The position numbers and the translations under genes were made by a program. Under the pieces are notes generated by a model. That model did not search any database, had not been told where the DNA came from, and saw only the letters and a list, made by a program, of their open reading frames with translations. DNA of 64,000 nucleotides from JANXSF01 sp043745195 (GTDB taxonomy: Bacteria > Acidobacteriota > Terriglobia > Bryobacterales > Bryobacteraceae), in NCBI GenBank assembly GCA_043745195.1, contig JAYTTF010000168.1:62001-126000 (forward strand), given 5' to 3'. Below, piece after piece: positions 36,376 to 45,059 of this stretch (position 1 is its first letter; every line of letters begins with the position of its first letter).

Positions 36376-38739
36376 TTATTTTTTCCCGAAAGTGACCAGA
36401 TAAGTTTTACCAGCCTTAAGGGTTAACTCGCGCGAAGTTGGACGCCAGGTCAAGGCATCTGCGGGCCTGCCATCCATGGTTACTTTGATTACTTTCTGGC
36501 CATCGGGAACGCGCAGTGTTTGCTTACTATCCTTCAATGGACGCAAAGTAGCTTGCGAAGACTTGTCAGCTTCCCATTTCACATCCACATCCAAAGCGCC
36601 GCGGGCGCGTAATCCGCTGATGCTGCCCTTGGGCCAAGCTTTTGGAAGTGCTGGCAACAGACTAAGTTCCCGCGCGTGGCTTTGCAGTAACATCTCAGTC
36701 ATGCCGGCTGTACCTCCGAAATTTCCATCAATCTGAAATGGTGGATGATTGTCGAACAAGTTTGGATGAGTTGACTTACTCAACAGTGCCAAGACGTTTT
36801 CGTATGCTGTATCGCCTTCTTCCAGTCTGGCCCAGAAATTGATGATCCATGCCCGGCTCCAACCGGTATGCCCGCCACCATTGGCCAGCCGATTTTCCAA
36901 GCTGATGCGGGCGGCTTTAGCTAATGCTGGTGTGCCGCGCATGGTGATCCAAGTGCCGGGATGCAGCGCGAATAAATGAGAAATGTGCCGATGGCCTGGA
37001 TCGGGTTCTTCATACTCTTCCATCCATTCCAGTAACTGCCCTTTCGATCCGATCTTCAATGGCGGGAGACGCTTCAACGCCTTTTCCACTTGAGCCCGGA
37101 ATGCCACATCAGTCCTCAAGATGACTGATGCCTCCACCACTCTAGTAAACAGTTCGTGAACGATTTCGGTATCCATGTAAGGACCCATAGTCAGTTTGCC
37201 GATGGTTCCGTCGGGCAACTTATAACGATTTTCCGGCGAGATGGAGGGTCCGGTTATGAGGTGCCCTTTCCCATCGTCCATCAGATAATCAAGCAGGAAT
37301 TCGGAAGCTTCCTTCATCACCGGGTAGGCGCGGGATTTTAGAAAAGCAGCATCGCGCCCATAGTCGTAATGCTCCCAAAGATGGAGCGACAACCATGCAC
37401 CACCCATTGCCCAGACGCCAGAACCTACGCCGTCAATTGGAGTAGTATGTCCCCAGCCGTCTGTGTTGTGATGGGTGACAAAGCCACGAGCACCGTACAT
37501 TCGTTTTGCCGTTTCCCGTCCTTCAACGCGGATAAGATCAATAAGATCAAATAGTGGCTGATGGAGTTCGGCGAGGTTAGTGGATTCAGCGGGCCAATAA
37601 TTCATTTCAGTGTTGATGTTAATGGTGTACTTACTTTCCCAGGGCGGCGCCAGTTGATCGTTCCATTTCCCCTGTAAGTTGGCTGGAAGACTACCAGGGC
37701 GGCTGGAGGCTACCAGAAGATAGCGGCCGAACTGATAGTAGAGCTGCATCAGTCCGTTGTCTTTTGCTCCGGCTTGCACCTTGGCCAGACGTTCGTCGGT
37801 GGGCAAATCACTACCCGCAGGCTCATCCAGTTGAAACTTGACTCGATTCATTAATTTTTGATGATCCGCCACGTGAGCAGCCCGCAACTCTTCGTATGTA
37901 GGTTTCTGAGCACCTGCCATTAGACGGCTGACCGCTGCCAAAACGTTGCCGTTTTTATTCCGGTAATCCGTTGCTGCTGTTAGTAGAAAAGTAACTTCAC
38001 TAACCTGTTCAAAAATAATGTCTGGACCTTTGCCGTAACTTAGTCCACCTTTGCTTTTAGCATCTAACTGAGCAACAAACCAAGTACCTGTGAGTCGCTC
38101 TTCTTTGTACCGATCGTCGTATGGAATGGCTTGGCCTTCAAGGTAAATGGTAGCTGGCCCGGAACGACGACCCACTGCACCTTTGGAGCGGCTCATTGAT
38201 GCGGCGAAGTTCAATGAACCCGGCTTGTCAGCCGTTATCCGTATAACGAGTGCTTGGTGAACTGCGGAGACAAACACTTCACGAGTGAATGCAACTCCGC
38301 CGCAATTGTAAGTGACCTTGGCGATGCCAGTCACAATATCCAACTCGCGGCGGTAATCGGTCTCCTTGCAGGTGCGGCCGAATTTAAGCCAAAGGTCGCC
38401 TAGAGTTTGATACGGTGGCATGCGCCTGGGCTTTGAAATTATGGATTTGTCCGCTAGTGCTTCCGCCTCGGTTGGTTTACCTGCCATCAGCAGCTTACGA
38501 ACTTCCTTAACAGCATCTGCAGCGGCCGGATTCATGCGATCGCGCTTTTCTCCGGCCCAAACTGTATCCTCGTTCAACTGCAGGTGTTCGGTTTCCACGC
38601 CGCCAAAAACCATGGCAGCAAGCCGACCGTTGCCCACCGGCAATGCTTCCACCCATTTATCAGCAGGTTTGCGATACCAAAGGACCGATTCAGCTTGGAG
38701 GAACTGTAGAGTGATGAATAGTAGAGTTACAAAGCGCAT
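36376..38739 (-). CDS. glycoside hydrolase family 95 (alpha-L-fucosidase type)
   Basis: The 787-residue protein has a signal peptide (MRFVTLLFITLQFLQAE) and the GH95 architecture: an N-terminal beta-sandwich (LWYRKPADKWVEALPVGNGRLAAMVFGGVETEHLQLNEDTVWAG), then an (alpha/alpha)6 barrel with INTEMNYWPAESTNLAELHQPLFDLI, WVGSGVWAMGGAWLSLHLWEHY, SISPENRYKLP, YEEPDPGHRHISHLFALHPGTWI and PPFQIDGNFGGTAGMTEMLLQS, and a C-terminal sandwich. The Asn, Glu and Asp residues in these motifs match the inverting fucosidase site of GH95. It releases L-fucose (or L-galactose) outside the cytoplasm. Its ATG at 38739 is preferred to a codon at 38757. Confidence 0.95.
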   Translation of the reverse strand: MRFVTLLFITLQFLQAESVLWYRKPADKWVEALPVGNGRLAAMVFGGVETEHLQLNEDTVWAGEKRDRMNPAAADAVKEVRKLLMAGKPTEAEALADKSIISKPRRMPPYQTLGDLWLKFGRTCKETDYRRELDIVTGIAKVTYNCGGVAFTREVFVSAVHQALVIRITADKPGSLNFAASMSRSKGAVGRRSGPATIYLEGQAIPYDDRYKEERLTGTWFVAQLDAKSKGGLSYGKGPDIIFEQVSEVTFLLTAATDYRNKNGNVLAAVSRLMAGAQKPTYEELRAAHVADHQKLMNRVKFQLDEPAGSDLPTDERLAKVQAGAKDNGLMQLYYQFGRYLLVASSRPGSLPANLQGKWNDQLAPPWESKYTININTEMNYWPAESTNLAELHQPLFDLIDLIRVEGRETAKRMYGARGFVTHHNTDGWGHTTPIDGVGSGVWAMGGAWLSLHLWEHYDYGRDAAFLKSRAYPVMKEASEFLLDYLMDDGKGHLITGPSISPENRYKLPDGTIGKLTMGPYMDTEIVHELFTRVVEASVILRTDVAFRAQVEKALKRLPPLKIGSKGQLLEWMEEYEEPDPGHRHISHLFALHPGTWITMRGTPALAKAARISLENRLANGGGHTGWSRAWIINFWARLEEGDTAYENVLALLSKSTHPNLFDNHPPFQIDGNFGGTAGMTEMLLQSHARELSLLPALPKAWPKGSISGLRARGALDVDVKWEADKSSQATLRPLKDSKQTLRVPDGQKVIKVTMDGRPADALTWRPTSRELTLKAGKTYLVTFGKK

Positions 38740-38793
38740 CGGTATGTACTTTATCATTCTGCTGAAGGCAATAACATGGGAAGGCTGGGCAGG

Positions 38794-39219
38794 TTAGTGG
38801 GACTTCTGTACTGGGAAAGTGCGCAGATACTCGCGGATTTCATCGCGCACCCGACGAAACAGTGCCAGCCGTTCCGCTTCGCTGCCTTCCAGCGCGGCTG
38901 GGTCCTGGAAGCTGTTGTGAATCATCGCGGTCTGCGCTGGGAACATGGGGCAAATTTCCTTGGCGTTGTCGCAGACAGTGAGCACGAAATCAAACTGCTG
39001 CCCGTCGAATTCATCCACGTGCTTCGATCGATGAGTTGAAATATCGATTCCCAATTCCCGCATCACGGTAATGGCTTCTGGCCGAACGCTGCCGGGTTTG
39101 GTGCCTGCACTTTCCACTTGGAACCGCTCGCCGGAATCGTGACGAAGCAGGCCTTCTGCCATTTGACTGCGAGCGGAATTACCAGTACACAGAATTAGAA
39201 CACGCTGTTTTATGGACAT
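38794..39219 (-). CDS. arsC: arsenate reductase, thioredoxin-coupled LMW-phosphatase type
   Basis: The 141-residue protein has the P-loop VLILCTGNSARSQMAEGLL (C-x5-R-S) and the two resolving cysteines in TVCDNAKEICPMF, as in the Staphylococcus/Bacillus ArsC type; SAGTKPGSVRPEAITVMRELGIDISTHRSKHV is the conserved middle. It reduces As(V) to As(III) with a disulfide relay to thioredoxin. It follows arsR after 16 nt in one operon. No arsenite efflux gene (acr3/arsB) lies next to it in the window; arsM at 24.2 kb would handle As(III). Confidence 0.95.
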   Translation of the reverse strand: MSIKQRVLILCTGNSARSQMAEGLLRHDSGERFQVESAGTKPGSVRPEAITVMRELGIDISTHRSKHVDEFDGQQFDFVLTVCDNAKEICPMFPAQTAMIHNSFQDPAALEGSEAERLALFRRVRDEIREYLRTFPVQKSH

Positions 39220-39235
39220 TGGTCATGACCGCCTT

Positions 39236-39589
39236 TTAACAACAGGTGAGGATTTTGCCAGGCTGAATGGCCTTGTTGCGAGTACAGCATTCAGCGTAGA
39301 GGAATCCCAGCAGTTGCTGCAATATTTCCGTGTTGGCAGTGTATCGCAGAAAAGTGCTTTCGCGCTTCACGGTGACCAACTCTTCGTTTTTCAATTTTTC
39401 AAGATGGTGCGAAAGCGTTGAATTTGGAATGTTCAGCTCACTTTGAATTTCACCCACAATAAGCCCATCGGGGTGAGCAGACAGCAGAAGCTGCATAATT
39501 CGCAATCGCGGTTCAGTACCCATTGCAGAGAACATATCTGCAAATCTGGTGACTTCTTCCGCATTCTTTTTCGCCTGCACTGTGGTCAT
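39236..39589 (-). CDS. arsR: ArsR family repressor
   Basis: The 117-residue winged-helix protein begins MTTVQAKKNAEEVTRFADMFSAMGTEPRLRIMQLLLSAHPDGLIVGEIQSELNIPNSTLSHHLEKLKNEELVTVKRESTFLRYTANTEILQQLL, a typical ArsR fold with a recognition helix IPNSTLSHHLEKL. Cysteines in CCTRNK and at the end (ILTCC) could bind As(III); there is no ELCVCDL-type site. It should repress its own operon and, by the shared operator, arsM. ATG 39589 is chosen since the operator and -10 box lie directly upstream. Confidence 0.93.
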   Translation of the reverse strand: MTTVQAKKNAEEVTRFADMFSAMGTEPRLRIMQLLLSAHPDGLIVGEIQSELNIPNSTLSHHLEKLKNEELVTVKRESTFLRYTANTEILQQLLGFLYAECCTRNKAIQPGKILTCC

Positions 39590-39624
39590 GTTTCGACTAT
39601 TACAGAAATACGAAGATCCGTCAA
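39590..39624 (-). promoter_or_regulatory. arsR promoter with operator-like motif
   Basis: On the minus strand TTGACG (39619-39624), a 16-nt spacer, TAATAG (39597-39602), then 7 nt to the ATG at 39589. ATTTCT-N7-TCGAAA overlaps the -10 box, exactly as at arsM (24207-24239). Confidence 0.7.
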
Positions 39625-39672
39625 GTGGCAGCAACTATTTTGCCGTAACCAGTTCTATGCCTCACACATCTA

Positions 39673-39678
39673 TATACT
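39673..39678 (+). promoter_or_regulatory. -10 box (TATACT) upstream of secreted protein gene
   Basis: TATACT ends 8 nt before the ATG at 39687 with no ribosome-binding site between. The arsR and 39687 genes are divergent, with ~100 bp between starts. Confidence 0.45.
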
Positions 39679-39686
39679 GAAATCCT

Positions 39687-41165
39687 ATGCGCCATCTGTT
39701 TGTCTGCGCGCTGGCGGTACTCACCGCCACAGCAACCGCCTCCGGCCAAATTGGGCTACCTGGAGGTGGAAGCCTTCCATTCCCCCGGAAAGGCAAGAAG
39801 ACCGATAAGGCTAAGCAACAGCAAATGGAAATGTTGAAAGGCGTCCGCGGAATGCTGCGGCAACTTAGCGAAGAAAGTTTGATTCTGGAATCGGAAGATA
39901 AACGGATCATGCTCTTCAGTCAGGATTCCGGCACGAAGTATTTCAAGGGCATGACTGAAATTAAGCCGGAGACTTTGGAACCTGGAGATCACGTACTGGT
40001 TGAATTCGGTGTCGGCGAAGACGGCAAGTATTTTGCAGGACGCATTACGTTGGAAAAGTCAGGGACTGCTCAGGAAAAAGTTGCCGCTCGTGTTCCAGTA
40101 GCCAGTATTCCCAAGAGTTACGAAGAAGCGTCGAAGCAAAAGGACGAACAACCTCAACCTGCGGAAGCCAAGGCCGAAGCCGGGAAACCTGTAAAGGCGG
40201 CTGCAAAGAACAAGGAGAAAGAACCCGAAGAGATCGCGCCTACCCGTGGCGCATTCAACGAAGTTCTGGATGCAACCACGCAGGTAACGAATCAAGAAGA
40301 TGGTCCGCCGAAATTGGTCCGTGGACGCCCAGCGCCGCGTAAAAAGTCGGCAGCAAATGACGACATTGTAGTGGTTGCAACCAGCGGTACCCCAAACATT
40401 CCCGCAGCGAATATCCATGAGGATGCGCCGCCGATAATTGTTAATGCTCAAAAAGAGGAACCTACTCGCGAGGCCGACCCATTGATTGAAAAGGCCAAGG
40501 AAACATCAGAATCGTTCCTGGAATCGCTGCCCAATTACACGGTGAAGCAACTTACAACCCGCTATCAAAGCACCACCATCAAGACTAACTGGCAAGCTCA
40601 AGACAACATTTCCATCGATCTGATTTATTCTGATGGCAAGGAAATTTACAAGAACGTGATGCTGAATGGTAAGGCATCCAAAGGTAAGGCGGAGGAAACC
40701 GGTTCCTGGTCCACCGGGGAATTTGGCAGCACAATTCGCGATCTGTTCTCCCCATCAACGCAGGCCGATTTCCGTCCGCTGCGTGCCTCGGAAACCATTG
40801 CCGGACGCACCGCTGCTGTCTACAGCTTCTATGTAAAGCAGGAAACTTCGCATTGGCGCGTGATTGCTCCTGGTGAATCGTTTTCGCCAGCGTATCGGGG
40901 ATCGGTTTGGATCGATAAGGAAACCGGTCGAGCGCTTCGCGTGGAGATGCAATCGCGCAACGTGCCCAAGGATTTCCCAATTGACAAGGTGGAAACGGTG
41001 ATCGATTACGAATTCATCCGCTTAGGTGCAGGGAAGTTTTTGTTGCCTGTTAAATCGGAATCGCTGAGTTGTTTTCGCGGCACAACCACATGCACCAAAA
41101 ACATCATTGAATTTCGGAATTACCGCAAGTTCGGCGCGGAATCGGCCATTACCTTCACGCCTTAA
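39687..41165 (+). CDS. secreted protein of unknown function with Lys/Glu-rich linker
   Basis: The 492-residue protein starts with a signal peptide (MRHLFVCALAVLTATATASGQ), then a basic segment (RKGKKTDKAKQQQ), a small beta domain (MLRQLSEESLILESEDKRIMLFSQDSGTKYF), a charged low-complexity linker (~130-250) and a C-terminal domain from ESFLESLPNYTVKQLTTRYQST on. The C-terminal domain is a paralogue of that at 31613-32857. The pattern ('nYtvkqlt.ry') recurs in secreted acidobacterial proteins. It probably binds something at the cell surface; no catalytic motif is seen. It overlaps the 3' end of tag by 11 nt, convergently. Confidence 0.75.
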   Translation: MRHLFVCALAVLTATATASGQIGLPGGGSLPFPRKGKKTDKAKQQQMEMLKGVRGMLRQLSEESLILESEDKRIMLFSQDSGTKYFKGMTEIKPETLEPGDHVLVEFGVGEDGKYFAGRITLEKSGTAQEKVAARVPVASIPKSYEEASKQKDEQPQPAEAKAEAGKPVKAAAKNKEKEPEEIAPTRGAFNEVLDATTQVTNQEDGPPKLVRGRPAPRKKSAANDDIVVVATSGTPNIPAANIHEDAPPIIVNAQKEEPTREADPLIEKAKETSESFLESLPNYTVKQLTTRYQSTTIKTNWQAQDNISIDLIYSDGKEIYKNVMLNGKASKGKAEETGSWSTGEFGSTIRDLFSPSTQADFRPLRASETIAGRTAAVYSFYVKQETSHWRVIAPGESFSPAYRGSVWIDKETGRALRVEMQSRNVPKDFPIDKVETVIDYEFIRLGAGKFLLPVKSESLSCFRGTTTCTKNIIEFRNYRKFGAESAITFTP

Positions 41166-41724
41166 TCCTACGCCAACAATCTGAGGTGTGATCGTCCACC
41201 ATGCCCACTGCCTGCATATAGGCGTAGCAAATCGTGGAGCCCACAAACTTGAATCCGCGCTTCCGCAAAGCTTTGCTCATTACATCGCTTTGCGGTGAAG
41301 TGGCCGGGACTTCTTTCATGTTCTTCCAATGGTTCACCATCGGTTTTCCATCGGTGAATTGCCAAATGTAATGATCGAAACTTTGCCCTTCCTCAAGAAT
41401 GCCAAGGTAGGTGCGGGCGTTTTCAATCACAGCATTCACTTTTAGTCGATTGCGAATAATCCCCTCATCCGCCAGCAATTGGGCTATCTTCGCAGCATCA
41501 TACTTCACAATCTTGTGCGCCTGAAAGTTATCAAAAGCCAGTCGATAATTCTGCCGTTTCTTCAGCACCGTAAGCCAGCTAAGCCCGGCCTGTGCACCTT
41601 CCAGATTCAGCATTTCAAAAAGCATGCGATCATCGTGCAGAGGCACACCCCATTCTTTGTCGTGATATTCAGCGTGCAGCGGATGCGATTGCGCCCAGCC
41701 ACAGCGCGCGAGTTCAGTTGGCAT
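41155..41724 (-). CDS. tag: DNA-3-methyladenine glycosylase I
   Basis: The 189-residue enzyme has the TagI pattern: RCGWAQSHPLHAEYHDKEWGVPLHDDRMLFEMLNLEGAQAGLSWLTVLKKRQNYRLAFDNF, NRLKVNAVIENARTYL, HYIWQFTDGKPMVN and a C-terminal KFVGSTICYAYMQAVGMVDDHTSDCW. Cys and His residues near both ends form its zinc snap. It excises 3-methyladenine from alkylated DNA. Monocistronic. Confidence 0.96.
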   Translation of the reverse strand: MPTELARCGWAQSHPLHAEYHDKEWGVPLHDDRMLFEMLNLEGAQAGLSWLTVLKKRQNYRLAFDNFQAHKIVKYDAAKIAQLLADEGIIRNRLKVNAVIENARTYLGILEEGQSFDHYIWQFTDGKPMVNHWKNMKEVPATSPQSDVMSKALRKRGFKFVGSTICYAYMQAVGMVDDHTSDCWRRIKA

Positions 41725-41773
41725 CTATAATTAGTAGCATAGGGAACGATGGGTTTCCTGAAGGAGCATTTTC

Positions 41774-42097
41774 ATGGGTTGTGGTAGCAGCTTAACGGCA
41801 CTTGGTACGGAAGATACTGGCGGACGCAAAGTTTTTTGCGTCAAATTTCAGAAGGACATGACCGGTCTTGACGAAGTGCCATTTGAAGGGCATCCGTTGG
41901 GCCAGAAAATCTACGAAAGCGTTTCCAAAGAAGCCTGGAAAATGTGGATTGAGCATATGAAAATGATCATGAACGAATACCGCTTGAATTTGGGAACAGC
42001 GGAAGCGCAGGAATTTCTGATCAAGCAAATGGACGATTACTTTTTCGGAGCAGGCGCAGCGTTGCCTCCTGGATTTGTCCCACAGAAAGCGAAGTAA
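41774..42097 (+). CDS. YggX-like Fe(II)-trafficking / oxidative damage protection protein
   Basis: The 107-residue protein contains KVFCVKFQKDMTGLDEVPFEGHPLGQKIYESVSKEAWKMWIEHMKMIMNEYRLNLGTAEAQEFLIKQMDDYFFG, matching YggX (VFC..F..E..GLD..P..G.LGQRI...S.EAW..W...Q..LINE..LN). YggX helps protect Fe-S proteins from oxidative stress. An AAGGAG lies 9 nt before the ATG, so the start is secure, giving an unusual Gly/Ser N-terminal extension of about 18 residues that includes one Cys (MGCGSS). Confidence 0.9.
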   Translation: MGCGSSLTALGTEDTGGRKVFCVKFQKDMTGLDEVPFEGHPLGQKIYESVSKEAWKMWIEHMKMIMNEYRLNLGTAEAQEFLIKQMDDYFFGAGAALPPGFVPQKAK

Positions 42098-42139
42098 CTA
42101 ACCAACTAACTAACCCTAACTTTGGTGATCATTTATGGA

Positions 42140-42376
42140 TCACCTGCCTAGGGTGAGCGGGTAGTGCTTCATTTCAAACTTATGCACTAAATCCAGCAGC
42201 AGTTCAAGAAGGGCATCCTCTTCGGGCGTGAGTGCCCCCTCACCCTTCGCCATTAAATCTTCAATGATTGCTAAGGTTCGGGCGTTTTCTTGTTCCGATT
42301 TGATCACGGTAGGAACCGTTTTTGCCAATAGTCGTCCGTAGCGTTTTGTGTCCAGATCGCAGATGCTTGTGCTCAT
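42140..42376 (-). pseudogene. HigA-like antitoxin, truncated before its HTH domain
   Basis: The 78-residue product starts MSTSICDLDTKRYGRLLAKTVPTVIKSEQENARTLAIIEDLMAKGEGALTPEEDALLELLLDLVHKFEMKHYPLT, which matches the N-terminal half of HigA-type antitoxins. These usually continue into an XRE helix-turn-helix of ~60 residues, but here a stop follows LTLGR. The start is supported by GGGAGA 10 nt upstream. No HigB-like toxin lies next to it. A GGTGATC/GATCACC hairpin overlaps the stop (42122-42144). It is probably a non-functional relic. Confidence 0.55.
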
Positions 42377-42450
42377 AGTTTCCAATCTCCCTTGCTGTTC
42401 ATGATTTGCTGTATACCGCGCGTTGACGGTAATGGACGAAGGCGATAGAG

Positions 42451-42548
42451 AATCATGTATTCTTAGGCAACGGAGAGTATCATTGCTTTGTCATTGCAAA
42501 AGGATTTAATTGTTCAGCCCGTATTTCATAGTAACAAGGCCAAGTTTT
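42451..42548 (+). repeat. leader repeat copy 1, upstream of a frameshifted gene
   Basis: This ~98-nt stretch aligns with 45914-46018: shared blocks include TAGGCAA, GAGAGTAT, TTGTTC-GTCCGTATTTC (with small differences) and AGTAACAAGG..CCAAGTT. Each copy sits just ahead of a secreted-protein gene. It is probably a duplicated promoter/5' leader. Confidence 0.7.
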
Positions 42549-42602
42549 CTCTTCGCCACGACTTCCTTGTACGTCGACTTGTTAGGTTTGAGGATAATTC
42601 AA

Positions 42603-43909
42603 ATGAGAAGTAAATCAAAACCACAATTCAAAATACTTTCCTGGTTCGGAATGGTATTCTCTATTGGCAATGTGTTTGGGCAAGGTATCTATTTACTGCC
42701 GTATATATACCCAAGCACTTACATCAGTAATTCCGAGGTCAGTCTCTATCGCGTCAATGGTGACATTGAGGGGGGGGTATTGAAAAGGTACGCACCTTAT
42801 TCACCCGAGAGGGTGGCATGGAAAACATCCGCATTAATCATGAGCATCGCATCATTACTGTGGTTGGCCCAAGATTCAAAGGTGACCAAATTCAATTGAT
42901 CGACATGGATCATCCGTCCGCATCCCTCAACTATTCACTCGAGTTCGGCGATCTGCGCAAAGCCAAGTGGCAAGACTGGCCGGCTCACATGAAAATCAAA
43001 ATCGACGCAAGGATGAGGACCAATCCAAGGGATTCTGAAATCGAACTCAAGTCCATCAGTAAGGCGTTCTTCGTGGATGATGGTCGCCTCAATTTGTTCT
43101 TGTCATTCCAGGCAGACCGAGGGACTTTGGACGTTGCAGTTCCACTTGACCAAATCTATCCATCTTGGTACCCAAAAACCAAAGTTGTTAGTGGATTAAA
43201 ATTGGATCAATTAAACTCTCATCTAAGCGGCTTTTTTGGCGTCCCAATGATATCAGAGGATAGCCAGATGGCTATGGGAGTTGATGGAAAAACGGCCCAA
43301 TTCGATGGAGAAAAGTATCGAAGCATTGGAATCCCAGTTCCGCCAATTGCGGCATCTGTGAAGAATGTTCAGCTTCGCATTCTCGCCAAATCAGCAAAAT
43401 GGGCCGTGCTATCCATTCACAACGACCCCAAAGCCTCACACGAAGGGGACGGTCACTCTGAATTGCATGTCTGGAATTATCAGTCTTCCCAATGGTCGCA
43501 GTTTTCGGTGCCCGGTGGCTTGCCTGGCGTCAATCTTGACGGCCAGTGGCTCACGGCCGCAGCAGTCAGCCAATGCATGGGAAGAACCAGTCCGGGGTTG
43601 GAGCAACGAAGGACCCTTCAAGTGAAAGGCAAACGCACCCTCACTGACGACGAATTTCATGGTTATGGGATGTACTATTACCCCGGTGTGCTTACATTGA
43701 TTAACGTGCAGGACAAAAGGCGCTATGAGATCCGGACGAATCAGGGAGATAGCGAAATACTTTTCGTGCACGACGGGAATGTCTACTATCGAATAAGTGA
43801 AGATTTGTTTCGCGCTCCAATTGAACAAGACGGGATTGGATCCCCTGTGAAGATTGCTTCGGGTGCAGTGGTGGGCGAAAGCCATTTGGCCTTTTGGAGT
43901 GATCGCTAA
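42603..43909 (+). pseudogene. membrane-anchored or secreted protein split by a frameshift in an eight-G run
   Basis: ATG 42603 has GAGGA 8 nt upstream. The first part reads MRSKSKPQFKILSWFGMVFSIGNVFGQG (membrane segment or signal) and goes to SLYRVNGDIEGG. There the run GGGGGGGG (42770-42777) breaks the frame; in the -1 frame IEKVRTLFTREGGMENIRINHEHRIITVVGPRF follows smoothly and stays open to 43909, giving ~435 residues. The long part is beta-rich (possible propeller: ELHVWNYQSSQWSQFSVPGGLP, RYEIRTNQGDSEILFVHDGNVYYRIS). No family is recognised. The frame could be restored by slippage, by phase variation, or by correcting a sequence error. Confidence 0.6.
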
Positions 43910-43920
43910 TTAACCATTTC

Positions 43921-44136
43921 ATGCTGCTGGAATCAGCTCCAATGCCGTGGACAGTATGACTTTTGGGCCTTTGCTTCACGATGAAACTTACGATCACCGG
44001 ACTCCAAAAACTATTTTTCAATAACAAATCAATAACCTAGGCGATCCCCTCATTCGCCCACTTCCACAAGTCCCTAAACTTCTATCAGGAAGACAAAACC
44101 GCTGCGCAGCGTGCTTCCCAAACCAAGTCCGCTGGC
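43921..44136 (+). repeat. degenerate tail repeat copy 1 (left part)
   Basis: Homologous to 51769-52068: CCAATGCCGTGGA, TTGGGCCTTT-CTTCACGATGAAACTT, CAATAAATCAATAACCTA-like, ACTTCTATCAGGAAGACAA and GCGCAGCGTGCTTC are shared. One frame reads NFYQEDKTAAQRASQTKSAGG, matching HFYQEDNTVAQRASQTKSAGS in copy 2, so both are relics of a coding region. The match stops at GCTGGC (44136) and resumes at 45762. The rest of the 43910-44315 gap holds two hairpins and no gene. Confidence 0.75.
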
Positions 44137-44158
44137 GGGTAGCAATGCCCGCTAGCGG
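44129..44158. repeat. hairpin at the break point of tail copy 1
   Basis: CCGCTGGCGGG (44129-44139) and CCCGCTAGCGG (44148-44158) form an 11-bp stem with one mismatch. It overlaps the point where tail copy 1 stops aligning with copy 2. Confidence 0.6.
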
Positions 44159-44220
44159 CACGCAGAGCTTTGCGTAATCGTTCGCTTGATCCGGCCGCAA
44201 AACATGAAAAAGCCTTGGAA

Positions 44221-44248
44221 TTCCTTCCAGTTGGGGAACTGGAAGGAA
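44221..44248. repeat. perfect 12-bp hairpin
   Basis: TTCCTTCCAGTT (44221-44232), loop GGGG, AACTGGAAGGAA (44237-44248). No U-run follows on either strand. It lies downstream (3') of the SRPBCC gene on the minus strand and may help terminate that operon. Confidence 0.65.
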
Positions 44249-44315
44249 CGTTGATGGTAAAACCATCCATTGCAGTTGTGGTGGCTGCAACCAAGGCAGA
44301 AGTGTGCGCGGCCGG

Positions 44316-45047
44316 TCAGGCGGAATGCCCGGCCGCTTGCTTCATCGTTGCCTCCAATTCCAATTTCGCTGCTTCAAACCCGTCCAGTTCCATTCCGTAG
44401 GTCACGAAAGAAGCGGCAACGAATTTCTTACCCGTCGTAAACCAAATCACTGCATCGTTCCAGGCTTGCGAAATAACAACAACTTCCTCAGGTTCGCGCG
44501 AAGAATCAATGGAGCCTGCAAATCGCGTCGACAAATTCGTCCACGCCGATTGCTTCGTTGCTTCCCCAATCAGCGGTTCGTACAAATTGGCCTGATAGCT
44601 TTTTTTGCCCTTATGCCGTTCAAGCGCGTGCTTCAAAATACGGAAGAACACTGCCCAGCCATGTTTGGTGCCATCAAACTCGCCATCCCAGGACGCTTCC
44701 ATCCCAAAGCCGGAATGCACCAGCCGTAACACAGCTGTTCCGCCTGCCTTGGCTTCAATGTAGAAATCGCTTGCAAGGAGGGCGATTGCGGCGGGGTCGC
44801 TTTCGGGCGCTCGAGGTTCGCTTTCCCAGCGCAAATGTTTTTCGGGATCCCATTTGGTAATGGTGGTCGTGAATTCCATGCCGCCGCCCCAACTGATCCA
44901 AACCTTGCCGCCTAATCCAGTTTCAGTTTTGGCCTCCGGCGCAAACCAGCGGGCAATTCCTTCGGCCTCTGTTATGGCCTCCCATATCTCCGCCGGTGTG
45001 GCGCTGATTTCAATTTCTGTTTCGTGTGAGCGTGTTGGTTTATCCAT
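44316..45047 (-). CDS. SRPBCC (AHSA1-like) domain protein
   Basis: The 243-residue cytoplasmic protein has an AHSA1/START-like fold: ETEIEISATPAEIWEAITEAEGIARWFAPEAKTETGLGGKVWISWGGGMEFTTTITKWDPEKHLRWE, then a second half ending LDGFEAAKLELEATMK. Such proteins bind hydrophobic ligands; the substrate is unknown. It starts 12 nt after the stop of the ArsR-type gene and is almost certainly cotranscribed with it, a common pair in bacteria. Confidence 0.85.
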   Translation of the reverse strand: MDKPTRSHETEIEISATPAEIWEAITEAEGIARWFAPEAKTETGLGGKVWISWGGGMEFTTTITKWDPEKHLRWESEPRAPESDPAAIALLASDFYIEAKAGGTAVLRLVHSGFGMEASWDGEFDGTKHGWAVFFRILKHALERHKGKKSYQANLYEPLIGEATKQSAWTNLSTRFAGSIDSSREPEEVVVISQAWNDAVIWFTTGKKFVAASFVTYGMELDGFEAAKLELEATMKQAAGHSA

Positions 45048-45059
45048 GTTGATCCTTAA

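Noticed and set aside
42770..42777. Programmed -1 ribosomal frameshift in the eight-G run
   Set aside because: A G-only run without a clear downstream pseudoknot is a poor slippery site; phase variation or a sequence error is simpler, so it is not claimed as programmed.
44170..44400. Plus-strand open frame through the hairpins downstream of SRPBCC
   Set aside because: It runs antisense into the SRPBCC gene and its composition follows the hairpin sequences; no ribosome site or family.
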